From Lelliottia sp. JS-SCA-14 (lineage in GTDB: Bacteria; Pseudomonadota; Gammaproteobacteria; Enterobacterales; Enterobacteriaceae), in assembly GCF_035593345.1 (NCBI RefSeq), contig NZ_CP141606.1:1550001-1614000 (forward strand): a stretch of 64,000 nt of DNA, written 5' to 3'. The notes below the pieces were generated by a model, which was given only the letters and a program-made list of their open reading frames with translations, made no database searches and was not told where the DNA came from. Positions within the stretch are counted from its first letter, which is position 1, and each line of letters starts with the position of its first letter. A program made the translations under genes and the position numbers. Shown one piece after another: positions 1 to 10,533 of this stretch.

Positions 1-828
1 GCCCCCAAACATTCAGGCATTGCGCTGATAGGATTCGAATGCGATGCCGGTGTGAAACGCAACCACGGCAGGACCGGCGCGGCACAAGCCCCGGATGTGC
101 TGCGCAAAGCGCTGGCCAATATGGCAAGCCACAGCGGGCACGACAATATTACCGATATGGGCACCATCACCGTTCAAGGCGACCAGCTCGAAGCTGCCCA
201 GCGCGCGCTAAGCGACGCGGTGCAAGCCTGCCAGCAGTCGGGCATGCGCACCCTGGTGTTCGGCGGCGGGCACGAAACGGCCTGGGCGCACGGTCGCGGG
301 GTACTGGATGCCTTTTCGCAGGAGCGGGTGTTAATCATCAATCTCGACGCGCACCTCGATCTGCGCAAGGCCGAACACGCCACGTCGGGCACGCCGTTCC
401 GCCAGCTGGCGCGGTACTGCGAAGAGCAAAACCGTGAATTTCAGTACGCCTGTTTTGGCGTCAGCCGGGCGGCGAATACCCAGGCGCTGTGGGATGAGGC
501 GGCTCGTCTGCACGTCACCCTGGTGGAAGATCTCGATTTTCGCCGCGAGGCGTTACCCGCGCTGGAAAAGGTGCTGGCGCAGGCCGATCGCGTCTACCTG
601 ACTATCGATCTCGACGTCCTGCCTGCGGGAGAAATGCCGGCCGTTTCCGCCCCGGCGGCACTCGGCGTTCCGGCCCTGGAGCTGCTGCCGGTCATCGGTG
701 AAATCTGCCGCAGCGGAAAACTTCAGGCGGTCGATTTAGTCGAATTTAACCCAACCTACGATCGCGACGGACAGGGCGCACGGCTTGCCGCGCGTCTGGC
801 CTGGCAAATTGCTCACTGGTGGGCATAA
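1..828 (+). CDS. hutG: Formimidoylglutamase (5' truncated by window edge)
   Basis: Hydrolyses N-formimidoyl-L-glutamate to glutamate and formamide, the last step of this form of histidine degradation. The reading frame is open from base 1 with no start codon, so the N-terminus lies outside the window; 275 residues are visible, somewhat under the usual 310-320. It belongs to the ureohydrolase/arginase superfamily: the binuclear manganese ligand motifs GGGHE (about residue 84), NLDAHLD (about 115) and IDLDVLPA (about 203) are all present. hutC starts 17 bp downstream, so the two are probably co-transcribed. Family and role are clear from motifs and from the hutC-hutU-hutH neighbours. Confidence 0.95.
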   Translation, partial: APKHSGIALIGFECDAGVKRNHGRTGAAQAPDVLRKALANMASHSGHDNITDMGTITVQGDQLEAAQRALSDAVQACQQSGMRTLVFGGGHETAWAHGRGVLDAFSQERVLIINLDAHLDLRKAEHATSGTPFRQLARYCEEQNREFQYACFGVSRAANTQALWDEAARLHVTLVEDLDFRREALPALEKVLAQADRVYLTIDLDVLPAGEMPAVSAPAALGVPALELLPVIGEICRSGKLQAVDLVEFNPTYDRDGQGARLAARLAWQIAHWWA

Positions 829-845
829 AAATTTAAGGAGTTACG

Positions 846-1580
846 ATGTTTTCACGCTCACCGAATCCGCCCACCGGCGCACCCGCACCTTTCTATGAAA
901 AGGTGAAACAGGCCATCAGCGAGAAGATCGCCACCGGCGTCTGGCAGCCCCACGATCGCATTCCTTCCGAGGCCGAGCTGGTGGCGCAGTTTGGCTTTAG
1001 CCGCATGACCATCAACCGCGCCCTGCGCGAACTCACGGACGAGGGTCTGCTGGTGCGTTTGCAGGGCGTCGGGACCTTTGTTGCCGAGCCGAAAGGGCAG
1101 TCGGCGCTGTTTGAAATTCGCAGCATCGCCGACGAGATCGCCGCGCGCAATCATCAGCACCACTGCGAAGTGCTGGTGCTGGAGGAGACCCAGGCCAGCG
1201 CCGAGCAGGCGGTGGAGCTGAATGTCAAAGAGGGGGCACGGATTTTCCACTCGGTGATGGTGCACTTTGAGAACGACATTCCGGTGCAAATTGAAGATCG
1301 CTGCGTCAACGCCGACCGGGTGCCCGACTATCTACAGCAGGATTACACCCAGACCACGCCCCATGCCTGGCTATCGCAGGTCGCGCCGCTGACGGAGGGG
1401 GAGCATATCGTCGAAGCGGTGCGCGCCACGCCGCAGGAGTGCGAGCTGCTGCGCATTAAAGAGCACGACCCGTGCCTGCTGATCCGCCGCCGCACCTGGT
1501 CTTCCGGGCAGATTGTGTCGCACGCCAGACTGTTATTCCCCGGCAGCCGATACCGCCTGCAAGGCCACTTTATGTCATAA
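846..1580 (+). CDS. hutC: Histidine utilization repressor HutC, GntR family
   Basis: Transcriptional repressor of the hut genes, relieved by urocanate in the characterised enterobacterial and pseudomonad systems. The 244-residue protein has an N-terminal GntR winged helix-turn-helix (about residues 17-82, including IPSEAELVAQFGFSRMTINR) and a C-terminal UTRA effector domain (about 100-240), which is the HutC/FarR subfamily layout. The start follows a good AAGGAG ribosome site at 835-840. It sits between hutG and hutU, so it probably controls both the hutG-side operon and hutUH, where an operator-like sequence lies at 1652-1672. Confidence 0.95.
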   Translation: MFSRSPNPPTGAPAPFYEKVKQAISEKIATGVWQPHDRIPSEAELVAQFGFSRMTINRALRELTDEGLLVRLQGVGTFVAEPKGQSALFEIRSIADEIAARNHQHHCEVLVLEETQASAEQAVELNVKEGARIFHSVMVHFENDIPVQIEDRCVNADRVPDYLQQDYTQTTPHAWLSQVAPLTEGEHIVEAVRATPQECELLRIKEHDPCLLIRRRTWSSGQIVSHARLLFPGSRYRLQGHFMS

Positions 1581-1651
1581 GTTTTGAAAGCGTGATAGCT
1601 AACACAATATAACAAAATTGTATCTTTATTGTTAAATTCGACCTTGTGCGG

Positions 1652-1672
1652 GGTTGTCTATACAAGTATATC
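1652..1672. promoter_or_regulatory. Putative HutC operator upstream of hutU
   Basis: TTGTCTATACAA at 1654-1665 is a near-palindrome followed by AGTATA, and a second TTGTATA lies at 1676-1682. Known HutC operators are built round TTGTATATACAA-like cores, so this is a likely repressor site for hutUH, about 40 bp before the hutU start. The match is partial and the function is inferred. Confidence 0.45.
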
Positions 1673-1707
1673 TGTTTGTATATTCCATCCCGTATGAGGA
1701 CCACACA

Positions 1708-3393
1708 ATGTCGTCAGGTAAATACCGTCAGCAGGATGTTCGCGCCCCGCGCGGCACCACGCTCACCGCCAAAAGCTGGCTCACCGAAGCGCCGCTGCGC
1801 ATGTTGATGAACAACCTCGATCCCGAAGTCGCCGAAAACCCGCACGAGCTGGTGGTGTATGGCGGCATCGGTCGCGCAGCGCGTAACTGGGAATGCTACG
1901 ACGCCATTGTGGAAGCGCTCACTAATCTCGAAATCGACGAAACCCTGCTGGTGCAATCCGGTAAACCGGTCGGGGTGTTCAAAACCCATAAAAATGCGCC
2001 GCGCGTGCTGATCGCCAACTCGAACCTCGTCCCGCACTGGGCAACCTGGGAACACTTCAACGAACTGGACGCCAAAGGGCTGGCGATGTACGGCCAGATG
2101 ACGGCGGGCAGTTGGATCTACATCGGCAGCCAGGGCATCGTGCAGGGCACCTACGAAACTTTCGTCGAAGCCGGGCGTCAGCACTACAACGGCTCCCTGA
2201 AAGGGCGCTGGGTCCTGACCGCCGGGCTGGGCGGAATGGGCGGCGCGCAGCCGCTGGCGGCCACGCTGGCAGGCGCTTGCTCACTCAACATCGAATGCCA
2301 GCAGAGCCGCATCGATTTCCGCCTGCGCACCCGCTATGTCGATGAACAGGCCGATAATCTGGACGACGCTCTGGCGCGCATTCAGAAGTACACTTCCGAA
2401 GGTAAAACCGTGTCGATCGCCCTGTGCGGCAACGCGGCGGATATCGTCCCGGAACTGGTGGCGCGCGGCGTTCGCCCGGACATGGTGACCGACCAGACCA
2501 GCGCCCACGATCCGCTCCACGGCTATCTGCCGAAAGGCTGGACGTGGGAAGCGTATCAGCAAAAATCCCAGAGCGACCCGGAAGGGACGGTGCTGGCCGC
2601 CAAACGCTCAATGGCGGAGCATGTGTCGGCAATGCTGGCCTTCAGCAAGATGGGCGTGCCGACCTTCGACTACGGGAACAACATTCGCCAGATGGCGAAA
2701 GAGATGGGCGTGGAAAACGCCTTCGACTTCCCCGGTTTTGTCCCGGCCTATATCCGCCCGCTGTTCTGTCGCGGCATCGGCCCGTTCCGCTGGGTGGCGC
2801 TCTCCGGCGACCCGGAAGATATCTACAAAACCGATGCCAAAGTAAAAGAGATCGTCGCCGACGACGCGCATCTGCACCACTGGCTGGACATGGCCCGCGA
2901 ACGCATTAATTTCCAGGGGCTGCCGGCGCGTATCTGCTGGGTGGGCCTCGAGTGGCGACAAAAACTCGGCCTGGCGTTCAACGAGATGGTGCGCAGCGGT
3001 GAAGTTTCCGCGCCGATTGTCATTGGCCGCGACCACTTAGATTCCGGCTCGGTTGCCAGCCCGAACCGTGAAACCGAAGCCATGCAGGACGGCTCCGACG
3101 CGGTCTCCGACTGGCCGTTACTCAATGCCTTACTGAATACCGCCAGCGGCGCGACCTGGGTGTCACTGCACCACGGCGGCGGCGTGGGGATGGGCTTCTC
3201 GCAGCATGCGGGGATGGTGATTGTCTGCGACGGCACCGACGAAGCCGCCGCGCGCATTGCCCGCGTACTGCACAACGACCCGGCGACAGGCGTGATGCGC
3301 CATGCCGATGCGGGGTATGACATCGCGATTGACTGTGCGAAAGAGCAGGGACTGAACCTGCCGATGGTCGCCGCCACACAAGGAAAACACTGA
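1708..3393 (+). CDS. hutU: Urocanate hydratase
   Basis: Converts urocanate to imidazolone propionate using a tightly bound NAD+ as electrophile; second step of histidine degradation. The 561-residue product matches the family length. Visible signatures are [10 protein letters not shown] near the N-terminus, the NAD-binding [12 protein letters not shown] (about residue 175), [19 protein letters not shown] and [15 protein letters not shown] near the C-terminus. The start at 1708 (MSSGKYRQ) is preferred to upstream in-frame codons because it follows a GAGGA ribosome site and matches the normal family N-terminus. The TGA stop shares one base with the hutH start, indicating translational coupling. 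Confidence 0.96.
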   Translation: MSSGKYRQQDVRAPRGTTLTAKSWLTEAPLRMLMNNLDPEVAENPHELVVYGGIGRAARNWECYDAIVEALTNLEIDETLLVQSGKPVGVFKTHKNAPRVLIANSNLVPHWATWEHFNELDAKGLAMYGQMTAGSWIYIGSQGIVQGTYETFVEAGRQHYNGSLKGRWVLTAGLGGMGGAQPLAATLAGACSLNIECQQSRIDFRLRTRYVDEQADNLDDALARIQKYTSEGKTVSIALCGNAADIVPELVARGVRPDMVTDQTSAHDPLHGYLPKGWTWEAYQQKSQSDPEGTVLAAKRSMAEHVSAMLAFSKMGVPTFDYGNNIRQMAKEMGVENAFDFPGFVPAYIRPLFCRGIGPFRWVALSGDPEDIYKTDAKVKEIVADDAHLHHWLDMARERINFQGLPARICWVGLEWRQKLGLAFNEMVRSGEVSAPIVIGRDHLDSGSVASPNRETEAMQDGSDAVSDWPLLNALLNTASGATWVSLHHGGGVGMGFSQHAGMVIVCDGTDEAAARIARVLHNDPATGVMRHADAGYDIAIDCAKEQGLNLPMVAATQGKH

Positions 3394-4913
3394 TGAACTC
3401 ACTGACTATCACCCCCGGCGCGCTGACTTTTGCTCACCTGCGCAGTGCCTGGCGTCAGCCGGTGACGCTAAAACTGGATGAAAACGCCCATCAGGCGATC
3501 AACGACAGCGTCGCCTGCGTCGAAGCCATTGTGGCTGAAGACCGCACGGCCTATGGGATCAACACCGGTTTCGGCCTGCTGGCCCAGACCCGTATCGCCA
3601 CCCACGATCTGGAAAACTTGCAGCGCTCGCTGGTGCTGTCGCACGCGGCAGGCGTCGGCGAACCGCTGGATGACGAGATCGTGCGTCTGATGATGGTGCT
3701 GAAAATTAACAGCCTGGCGCGCGGTTTTTCCGGCATCCGCCTGAGCGTGATTCAGGCGCTGATCGCCCTGGTCAACGCGCAGGTCTATCCGTGGATCCCG
3801 GCCAAAGGCTCCGTCGGCGCATCGGGCGATCTGGCGCCGCTGGCGCATATGTCGCTCCTACTGTTAGGCGAAGGCAAAGCGCGCTGGCAGGGGCAATGGC
3901 TGCCTGCCAAAGAGGCGCTGCAAAAGGCCGGATTAGAGCCGATTACGCTCGCGGCGAAAGAGGGGCTGGCCCTGCTGAACGGCACTCAGGCGTCCACGGC
4001 GTTTGCCCTGCGCGGTCTGTTCGAAGCCGAAGATCTGTTTGCCTCGGCGGTGGTGTGCGGTGCGCTGACCACCGAAGCGGTGCTCGGCTCACGTCGTCCG
4101 TTTGATGCGCGTATTCATGAAGTTCGCGGTCAGCGCGGGCAAATTGACGCGGCGGCGATGTACCGCCACGTGCTTACCGATACCAGCGCGATTGCCGACT
4201 CGCACCACAACTGCGAGAAGGTGCAGGACCCGTATTCTCTGCGCTGTCAGCCACAGGTGATGGGCGCGTGTCTGACGCAAATCCGTCAGGCCGCCGAAGT
4301 GCTGCTGGTGGAAGCGAATGCCGTTTCCGATAATCCGCTGGTCTTTGCTGAACAGAACGATGTGGTCTCCGGCGGGAACTTCCATGCGGAGCCGGTGGCA
4401 ATGGCCGCCGATAATCTGGCGCTGGCGATTGCCGAAATCGGCGCACTTTCCGAGCGTCGTATCGCCCTGATGATGGATAAACACATGTCGCAGCTGCCGC
4501 CGTTCCTGGTGCGCAACGGCGGAGTCAACTCCGGGTTTATGATTGCCCAGGTGACCGCCGCCGCGCTGGCGAGCGAGAACAAAGCCCTGTCGCACCCGCA
4601 CAGCGTAGATAGCCTGCCGACGTCTGCCAATCAGGAAGACCATGTGTCGATGGCACCGGCCGCCGGGCGTCGTCTGTGGGAAATGGCGTACAACACGCGC
4701 GGCGTGATTGCAGTCGAGTGGCTGGCGGCAGTGCAGGGGATCGATCTGCGCGAAGGTCTCAAATCCAGTCCGCTGCTGGAGCAGGCGCGGCAAAACTTGC
4801 GTGAACACGTGACGCACTATGATGATGACCGCTTCTTTGCGCCGGATATTGATAAGGCGATGGAACTGCTGAGTAAGGGGAGTCTGGTAGGGTTGTTGCC
4901 TGCGATATTGTAA
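3393..4913 (+). CDS. hutH: Histidine ammonia-lyase
   Basis: Removes ammonia from L-histidine to give urocanate, the committed step of the hut pathway. The 506-residue protein contains the [14 protein letters not shown] signature; residues Ala143-Ser144-Gly145 cyclise autocatalytically to the electrophilic MIO group. Further family motifs are YGINTGFG (about 54-61) and SDNPL with NFHAE (about residues 312-330). Its ATG overlaps the hutU stop, so hutU and hutH form one operon. A paired REP element follows the stop and separates it from the convergent ybhB. Confidence 0.97.
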   Translation: MNSLTITPGALTFAHLRSAWRQPVTLKLDENAHQAINDSVACVEAIVAEDRTAYGINTGFGLLAQTRIATHDLENLQRSLVLSHAAGVGEPLDDEIVRLMMVLKINSLARGFSGIRLSVIQALIALVNAQVYPWIPAKGSVGASGDLAPLAHMSLLLLGEGKARWQGQWLPAKEALQKAGLEPITLAAKEGLALLNGTQASTAFALRGLFEAEDLFASAVVCGALTTEAVLGSRRPFDARIHEVRGQRGQIDAAAMYRHVLTDTSAIADSHHNCEKVQDPYSLRCQPQVMGACLTQIRQAAEVLLVEANAVSDNPLVFAEQNDVVSGGNFHAEPVAMAADNLALAIAEIGALSERRIALMMDKHMSQLPPFLVRNGGVNSGFMIAQVTAAALASENKALSHPHSVDSLPTSANQEDHVSMAPAAGRRLWEMAYNTRGVIAVEWLAAVQGIDLREGLKSSPLLEQARQNLREHVTHYDDDRFFAPDIDKAMELLSKGSLVGLLPAIL

Positions 4914-4918
4914 GAAAC

Positions 4919-4996
4919 GCCCGGTGGCGCTGCGCTTACCGGGCCTACAAAGTACGACGGTAGGCCGGGTAAGGCAAAGCCGCCACCCGGCTTTTT
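4919..4996. repeat. Paired REP (BIME-like) palindromes between hutH and ybhB
   Basis: Two REP-type palindromes lie tail to tail: the first (4919-4946) pairs GCCCGGT with ACCGGGC, the second (4961-4992) pairs GCCGGGT with ACCCGGC and runs into TTTTTT. They fill the gap between the convergent genes hutH and ybhB and probably protect or end both transcripts. Confidence 0.8.
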
Positions 4997-5473
4997 TCAC
5001 GAATACATCGCCGTAATCGACGCACTGCCCAGCGTATGGAAATGCACGTTAAAGCCCACCATCGCGCCGCTCGCGCCTTCATCCACGTCAATCTTCTCAA
5101 CGTCCAGCGCGTGCACGGTGAAAATATAGCGGTGCGTTTCGCCTTTTGGCGGTGCTGCGCCGCCGTATCCCGCTTTGCCGAAATCGGTGCGGGTTTGAAT
5201 AGCCGCGTCCGGCAGCGCCACGAGATCGGAGCCGGAGCCTTGCGGCAGCACGCGCGTGTCGGCCGGGAGGTTGGCGACGATCCAGTGCCACCAGCCGGAA
5301 CCGGTCGGTGCGTCCGGGTCATAGCAGGTCACAACAAAGCTTTTGGTCCCCGGCGGAACCTCGTCCCAGGCCAGGTGCGGCGAAATATTATCGCCCTGAT
5401 AGCCCATACCGTTAAACACGTGACGCTCGGGCAATTTCTCGCCGTCGCGCAGATCCTGACTGAAAATCTTCAT
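4997..5473 (-). CDS. ybhB: YbhB, PEBP-family (Raf kinase inhibitor-like) protein
   Basis: Phosphatidylethanolamine-binding-protein superfamily member of 158 residues, the size of E. coli YbhB; its physiological role in bacteria is not settled. The anion-pocket motifs are present: CYDPDAPTGSGWWHWIVANLP (DPDxP motif, about residues 50-70) and GETHRYIFTVHALD near residue 110. There is no signal peptide, so it is probably cytoplasmic. A GAGGAGAAA ribosome site precedes the start on the minus strand. It ends in the REP pair shared with hutH and lies 69 bp beyond the end of bioA in the same direction. Confidence 0.92.
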   Translation of the reverse strand: MKIFSQDLRDGEKLPERHVFNGMGYQGDNISPHLAWDEVPPGTKSFVVTCYDPDAPTGSGWWHWIVANLPADTRVLPQGSGSDLVALPDAAIQTRTDFGKAGYGGAAPPKGETHRYIFTVHALDVEKIDVDEGASGAMVGFNVHFHTLGSASITAMYS

Positions 5474-5542
5474 ACGATTTCTCCTCGGTAGCGGTGCAAA
5501 AAGTGTAAACCATCCACAGCATACCGAGGCTAAGGCGTTGGG

Positions 5543-6832
5543 TTAAATCGCAAAATGTGTGGGAATGTTAACGGCCTCGACCACCGCGCGGGTCAGTTTC
5601 TGCAACTGCTGTTGGGTAATGATGTACGGCGGCATCAGATAAATCAGTTTGCCGAACGGGCGCACCCACACGCCGCGCTCTACAAAGAAACGCTGCAATG
5701 CCGCCATGTTGACCGGGTGTGTCGTTTCGACGACGCCAATCGCTCCCAGCACGCGCACGTCGGCGACAAATTCGGAATTTGACGCGCTCGCCAGTTCGCG
5801 GGTGAGCTGTGATTCAATTGCCGCCACCTGCGCCTGCCATTCGCCGCTCTCCAGAATCGCCAGACTTTCGCTGGCGACCGCGCAGGCCAGCGGATTCCCC
5901 ATAAAGGTCGGGCCGTGCATAAAGCAACCCGCTTCCCCGTCGCTGATGGTGTCAGCCACGTGGCGCGTGGTCAGCGTGGCGGAAAGCGTCATGGTGCCGC
6001 CCGTCAGGGCTTTGCCGAGGCACAAAATATCCGGCGCGATGCCCGCGTGTTCGCAGGCAAACAGCTTACCGGTGCGACCAAACCCGGTGGCGATTTCATC
6101 GGCGATCAGCAGGATACCTTCGCGGTCACACATCTTACGAATGCGTTTTAGCCACTCTGGATGGTACATGCGCATCCCGCCCGCGCCCTGAACCACCGGC
6201 TCCAGAATCACGGCGGCGATTTCGTGGCGATGGGCCGCCATCAGTCGGGCAAAGCCGACCATGTCCATCTCGGTCCATTCGCCGTCAAAACGGCTCTGCG
6301 GCGCCGGAGCAAACAGGTTTTCCGGCAGATAGCCCTGCCACAGACTGTGCATGGAGTTATCCGGATCGCAGACCGACATCGCGCCGAAGGTGTCGCCGTG
6401 GTAGCCGTTGCGGAAGGTCAGGAAACGCTGGCGCGGATCGCCTTTCGCCTGCCAGTACTGCAGCGCCATTTTCATCGCCACTTCCACCGCCACCGAACCC
6501 GAATCGGCGAGGAAAACGCATTCCAGCGATGCCGGAGTCATGGAGACCAGACGACGGCAAAGGTCAATCGCCGGCTGATGGGTGATCCCGCCAAACATCA
6601 CGTGGGACATCTGGTCAATTTGCGTTTTCATCGCCGCATTCAGGCGCGGATGGTTGTACCCGTGGATGGTCGCCCACCAGGAGGACATCCCGTCGACCAG
6701 CCTTTCGCCGGTCGCCAGATGCAGTTCGCACCCGTGCGCCGAGGCGACCGGATAGACGGGTAACGGCTGGGTCATGGAGGTGTAGGGGTGCCAGATATGC
6801 TGCTTGTCGAAGGCGAGATCGTCCGGGGTCAT
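5543..6832 (-). CDS. bioA: Adenosylmethionine-8-amino-7-oxononanoate aminotransferase
   Basis: PLP-dependent class III aminotransferase that makes 7,8-diaminopelargonate from 7-keto-8-aminopelargonate, using S-adenosylmethionine as amino donor (biotin synthesis). The start at 6832 ([19 protein letters not shown]) gives 429 residues, the E. coli length; an upstream in-frame ATG at 6892 would extend through the BirA operator and is unlikely. Motifs seen are [42 protein letters not shown] and the PLP lysine in [10 protein letters not shown]. It is transcribed divergently from bioBFCD and shares the bio operator. Confidence 0.97.
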   Translation of the reverse strand: MTPDDLAFDKQHIWHPYTSMTQPLPVYPVASAHGCELHLATGERLVDGMSSWWATIHGYNHPRLNAAMKTQIDQMSHVMFGGITHQPAIDLCRRLVSMTPASLECVFLADSGSVAVEVAMKMALQYWQAKGDPRQRFLTFRNGYHGDTFGAMSVCDPDNSMHSLWQGYLPENLFAPAPQSRFDGEWTEMDMVGFARLMAAHRHEIAAVILEPVVQGAGGMRMYHPEWLKRIRKMCDREGILLIADEIATGFGRTGKLFACEHAGIAPDILCLGKALTGGTMTLSATLTTRHVADTISDGEAGCFMHGPTFMGNPLACAVASESLAILESGEWQAQVAAIESQLTRELASASNSEFVADVRVLGAIGVVETTHPVNMAALQRFFVERGVWVRPFGKLIYLMPPYIITQQQLQKLTRAVVEAVNIPTHFAI

Positions 6833-6838
6833 AATCGA

Positions 6839-6872
6839 CTTGTAAACCATTTTGAAAAGTTTTAGGTTTACG
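6839..6872. promoter_or_regulatory. bio operator (BirA-binding site) between bioA and bioB
   Basis: TTGTAAACC at 6840-6848 and GGTTTAC at 6865-6871 form the inverted repeat of the biotin operator, separated by 16 bases. The sequence closely resembles the E. coli bioO, where biotinyl-AMP-bound BirA dimers repress both divergent promoters. It lies in the 88-bp gap between bioA and bioB. Confidence 0.85.
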
Positions 6873-6920
6873 AGTATAAACCGAACCCACAATGAACTAA
6901 ACCCCTTTTGGAGAAGCCCG

Positions 6921-7949
6921 ATGGCTAATCACCCGCGCTGGACAATGTCGCAAGTCACCGAATTATTTAACAAACCTTTCCTCGAACTGATGTTCGAAGC
7001 CCAGCAAATCCATCGCCAGCACTTCGATCCGCGCCACGTGCAGGTGAGTACGTTGCTGTCGATCAAAACCGGTGCCTGCCCGGAAGACTGCAAATATTGC
7101 CCACAAAGTGCGCGCTATAAAACCGGGCTTGAAGCCGAACGTCTGATGGAAGTGGAGCAGGTCCTCGATTCGGCGCGGAAGGCGAAAAACGCCGGTTCGA
7201 CCCGCTTCTGCATGGGCGCAGCGTGGAAAAACCCGCACGATCGCGACATGCCATATCTCGAGCAGATGGTGCAAGGCGTGAAAGCCATGGGCCTTGAAGC
7301 CTGTATGACCCTCGGCACGCTGAACGAAACTCAGGCGCAGCGCCTGTCGGCGGCGGGCCTGGACTACTACAACCACAACCTCGATACATCGCCGGAATTC
7401 TACGGCAACATCATCACCACCCGAACCTATCAGGAGCGCCTGGACACCCTCGACAAGGTGCGCGACGCGGGAATTAAAGTCTGTTCCGGCGGGATCGTGG
7501 GCTTAGGCGAAACGGTGAAAGATCGCGCGGGCCTGCTGTTGCAGCTGGCGAACTTGCCGACCCCGCCGGAAAGCGTGCCGATCAACATGCTGGTGAAGGT
7601 CAAAGGCACGCCGATGGCGGATAACGACGACGTGGATGCCTTTGATTTTATCCGCACCATCGCCGTGGCGCGCATCATGATGCCGACCTCGTTCGTGCGC
7701 CTCTCCGCAGGCCGCGAGCAGATGAGCGAGCAGACCCAGGCGATGTGCTTCATGGCGGGCGCGAACTCGATTTTCTACGGCTGCAAACTGCTGACCACGC
7801 CAAACCCGGAAGAGGACAAAGACGTCCAGCTGTTCCGCAAGCTGGGGCTGAATCCGCATCAGACCGAGGTGCTGTCGGGGGATAACGAGCTGGAACAACA
7901 GCTTTTCAACGCCGACACCGAACAGTATTACAACGCGGCAGCCGTATGA
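6921..7949 (+). CDS. bioB: Biotin synthase
   Basis: Radical-SAM enzyme that inserts sulfur into dethiobiotin, the final step of biotin synthesis. The 342-residue protein carries the [11 protein letters not shown] motif (CX3CX2C, about residues 53-60) for the 4Fe-4S cluster. Downstream motifs include [30 protein letters not shown] and the C-terminal [17 protein letters not shown]. The ATG at 6921 follows TTTGGAG and is the normal family start; upstream in-frame codons fall in the operator region. First gene of bioBFCD, overlapping bioF by 4 bp. Confidence 0.98.
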   Translation: MANHPRWTMSQVTELFNKPFLELMFEAQQIHRQHFDPRHVQVSTLLSIKTGACPEDCKYCPQSARYKTGLEAERLMEVEQVLDSARKAKNAGSTRFCMGAAWKNPHDRDMPYLEQMVQGVKAMGLEACMTLGTLNETQAQRLSAAGLDYYNHNLDTSPEFYGNIITTRTYQERLDTLDKVRDAGIKVCSGGIVGLGETVKDRAGLLLQLANLPTPPESVPINMLVKVKGTPMADNDDVDAFDFIRTIAVARIMMPTSFVRLSAGREQMSEQTQAMCFMAGANSIFYGCKLLTTPNPEEDKDVQLFRKLGLNPHQTEVLSGDNELEQQLFNADTEQYYNAAAV

Positions 7950-9100
7950 CCTGGCAGCAGCGAATTGATGCCGCCCTTGAAGAACGCCGGGCGGCGGACG
8001 CGTTTCGCACCCGCACGGCGGTTGAAGGCGGCGGTCGCTTTCTGATCCGCGATACGCGTCGGTTCTGCAATTTTTCGAGCAACGATTATCTGGGTTTGAG
8101 CCAGCATCCGGCGGTTATTCGCGCCTGGCAGCAGGGAGCGGAAAGCTGGGGCGTCGGCAGCGGCGGGTCGGGGCATGTGACGGGCTACACCACCGCGCAT
8201 CAGGCGCTGGAAGAGCAGCTTGCCGACTGGCTCGGCTACCCACGCGCGCTGCTGTTTATCTCAGGTTTTGCCGCCAATCAGGCGCTGATTGCCGCCCTGA
8301 TGAGTAAAGAGGATCGGATTGTGGCTGACCGCTTGAGCCACGCCTCGTTGCTCGAAGCCGCCAGTCTCAGCCCGGCGCAGCTGCGTCGGTTTGCCCACAA
8401 CGACGCCGCTCAGCTTAATACGTTGCTGGCGAAATCCTGCGACGGGCAACAGCTGGTGGTGACCGAAGGGGTGTTCAGCATGGACGGCGACAGTGCGCCG
8501 CTGGCAGAGCTGCACGCCGCCGCGCGGGAGCACAACGCCTGGCTGCTGGTGGATGACGCCCACGGGATTGGCGTGCTCGGCGAGGAAGGGCGCGGGAGCG
8601 CGGCCAGCCAGGGTGTCAAACCGGAGCTGCTGATTGTGACCTTCGGCAAAGGGTTTGGCATCAGCGGTGCGGCGGTGCTGTGCAGCGAATCCGTCGCGGA
8701 TTACCTGCTGCAGTTCGCCCGGCATCTGATCTACAGCACCAGCATGCCGCCCGCCCAGGCGGTGGCGCTGCAGGCCGCGCTGCAAGTTATTCGCAGCGGC
8801 GAGGGGGAAGAGCGTCGGCAAACCCTGGCGGCGCATATCCAACGCTTCCGGGCAGGCGTTCGCGAGCTGCCCTGGCGGATGACCGACTCGCAAAGCGCCA
8901 TTCAGCCGCTGATCGTCGGCGAGAACAGCCGCGCGTTGCGCCTGGCGCAGCAGCTTCGCGATCGCGGTATGTGGGTCACGGCGATTCGTCCGCCGACGGT
9001 TCCTGCGGGCACCGCGCGTCTGCGTCTGACTCTGACCGCCGCGCATCACACCCAGGACATCGACGACTTACTGGAGGCGCTGCATGACGCCGGTGAATAA
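7946..9100 (+). CDS. bioF: 8-amino-7-oxononanoate synthase
   Basis: PLP-dependent alpha-oxoamine synthase that condenses pimeloyl-ACP (or -CoA) with L-alanine to form KAPA, the first step of biotin ring assembly. It has 384 residues, as in E. coli. Visible motifs are [43 protein letters not shown] and the PLP-lysine region [12 protein letters not shown]. Its ATG overlaps the bioB stop (ATGA) and its own 3' end overlaps bioC by 17 bp, showing a tightly coupled operon. Confidence 0.97.
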   Translation: MTWQQRIDAALEERRAADAFRTRTAVEGGGRFLIRDTRRFCNFSSNDYLGLSQHPAVIRAWQQGAESWGVGSGGSGHVTGYTTAHQALEEQLADWLGYPRALLFISGFAANQALIAALMSKEDRIVADRLSHASLLEAASLSPAQLRRFAHNDAAQLNTLLAKSCDGQQLVVTEGVFSMDGDSAPLAELHAAAREHNAWLLVDDAHGIGVLGEEGRGSAASQGVKPELLIVTFGKGFGISGAAVLCSESVADYLLQFARHLIYSTSMPPAQAVALQAALQVIRSGEGEERRQTLAAHIQRFRAGVRELPWRMTDSQSAIQPLIVGENSRALRLAQQLRDRGMWVTAIRPPTVPAGTARLRLTLTAAHHTQDIDDLLEALHDAGE

Positions 9101-9839
9101 GCAGGCCATCGCCTCGGCCTTCGGGCGCGCGGCGCAAAGCTACTCTCAGCACGATGAGTTGCAGCGCCGCAGCGCCCGGGGGCTGAAAACGTTTCTTGGC
9201 GAAGGACGATTTAACGCCGTGCTGGATGCGGGCTGCGGCCCCGGCGCGAACAGCCGTGCCTGGCGCGAAGCGGGCAGCCATGTGACGGCCCTCGATCTCT
9301 CGCCGCAGATGCTGGAACAGGCGCGCTATCAGCAGGCGGCGGACGACTATCTGGTGGGCGATATCGAAGCCATTCCGCTCCCGGATGCGCAGTTTGACCT
9401 CGTCTGGAGCCATCTGGCGGTGCAGTGGTGCGCCAGTCTCCCGCAGGCGCTGCGTGAACTCTGCCGGGTGACGCGCCCCGGCGGTACCGTCGCCTTTACC
9501 ACGCTGCTGGATAACTCGCTGCCGGAGCTGAATCAGGCCTGGCGCGAGGTGGATGAACAACCGCACGCCAACCGTTTTTTATCTGAGCAGGCGGTGAAGG
9601 ATGCTCTGGCGGGGTGGCGTTACCGGGCCACCACGGAGGTCATCACGCTTTCCTTCAACGATGCCCTGAGCGCCATGCGCTCCCTGAAAGGCATTGGTGC
9701 CACCCATCTGCACGGCGGACGGGCGCGCAAACCGCTGACGCGCGGAGAACTCACGCGCCTCGAACTGGCGTGGCCGCGCGAGCGGGGCGAGTTTCCGCTT
9801 TCTTATCAACTTTTTCATGGGATTATCGAACGTGACTGA
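9084..9839 (+). CDS. bioC: Malonyl-ACP O-methyltransferase
   Basis: SAM-dependent methyltransferase that methylates malonyl-ACP so that fatty-acid enzymes can build the pimeloyl chain for biotin. The 251-residue protein has the class I motif [18 protein letters not shown] (about residues 46-63), an acidic motif [12 protein letters not shown], and the Methyltransf_11-type hydrophobic strands after it. It starts inside the end of bioF and stops inside the start of bioD, typical of bioBFCD. Confidence 0.96.
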   Translation: MTPVNKQAIASAFGRAAQSYSQHDELQRRSARGLKTFLGEGRFNAVLDAGCGPGANSRAWREAGSHVTALDLSPQMLEQARYQQAADDYLVGDIEAIPLPDAQFDLVWSHLAVQWCASLPQALRELCRVTRPGGTVAFTTLLDNSLPELNQAWREVDEQPHANRFLSEQAVKDALAGWRYRATTEVITLSFNDALSAMRSLKGIGATHLHGGRARKPLTRGELTRLELAWPRERGEFPLSYQLFHGIIERD

Positions 9840-10533
9840 ACGTTATTTTGTCACCGGGACCGACACCGAAGTCGGTAAAACCGTCGCCAGCTCGGCGCTG
9901 CTGCAGGCGGCGCGTTTGCAGGGATTCACCACCGCCGGATACAAACCGGTAGCGTCCGGCAGCGAGATGACGGCGGAAGGCCTGCGCAACTCGGACGCGC
10001 TGGCGCTGCAACGTAATAGCACGCTTACGCTGGCTTATGAGGAGGTGAATCCATACACCTTCGCCGAGCCGACCTCGCCGCACATCATCAGCGCCGACGA
10101 GCAGCGCCCGATTGAATTCCCGGTGCTTTCTGCGGGCCTGCGCGCGCTGGAGCACAAAGCGGAGTGGGTGCTGGTCGAAGGGGCGGGCGGCTGGTTTACG
10201 CCGCTCTCAGACCGTCAGACCTTCGCCGACTGGGTGCAGGACGAACAGTTGCCGGTGATCCTCGTCGTCGGCGTCAAACTGGGCTGTATCAATCACGCGA
10301 TGCTCACGGCGCAGGCGATCACCCAGGCCGGATTGCGCTTCGCAGGCTGGATTGCTAACGACGTGGTCGCGCCGGGAAAACGTCATCAGGAGTATCTCGC
10401 CACGCTGCAACGCGTGCTTCCCGCGCCGTTCCTCGGAGAAATTCCGTGGCTGGCTGATGGCGCTGAACAGGCCGAGACCGGCCAGTATCTGGATCTCAGC
10501 GCCTTGCATCCCGCGACATCCAGTGCGCAATAA
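9832..10533 (+). CDS. bioD: Dethiobiotin synthetase
   Basis: ATP-dependent carboxylase that closes the ureido ring on diaminopelargonate to give dethiobiotin. The P-loop [15 protein letters not shown] sits at the N-terminus, followed by [10 protein letters not shown] and [14 protein letters not shown] use the GTG at 9832 ([11 protein letters not shown]), equivalent to the E. coli start, giving 233 residues; an ATG five codons upstream at 9817 also exists. The start overlaps the bioC stop. Its last 38 bp overlap the 3' end of the convergent ABC ATPase gene. Confidence 0.95.
   Translation: MTERYFVTGTDTEVGKTVASSALLQAARLQGFTTAGYKPVASGSEMTAEGLRNSDALALQRNSTLTLAYEEVNPYTFAEPTSPHIISADEQRPIEFPVLSAGLRALEHKAEWVLVEGAGGWFTPLSDRQTFADWVQDEQLPVILVVGVKLGCINHAMLTAQAITQAGLRFAGWIANDVVAPGKRHQEYLATLQRVLPAPFLGEIPWLADGAEQAETGQYLDLSALHPATSSAQ

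Noticed and set aside
4089..5000. 303-codon open frame on the minus strand opposite hutH
   Set aside because: Frame shadow of hutH; high third-position GC leaves the antisense frame open, and the product resembles no family and runs through the REP pair.
5474..5542. Possible lambda-type attachment site between ybhB and bioA
   Set aside because: In E. coli the lambda attB lies in this area, but the 15-base core was not found here and no integrase or prophage genes are present.
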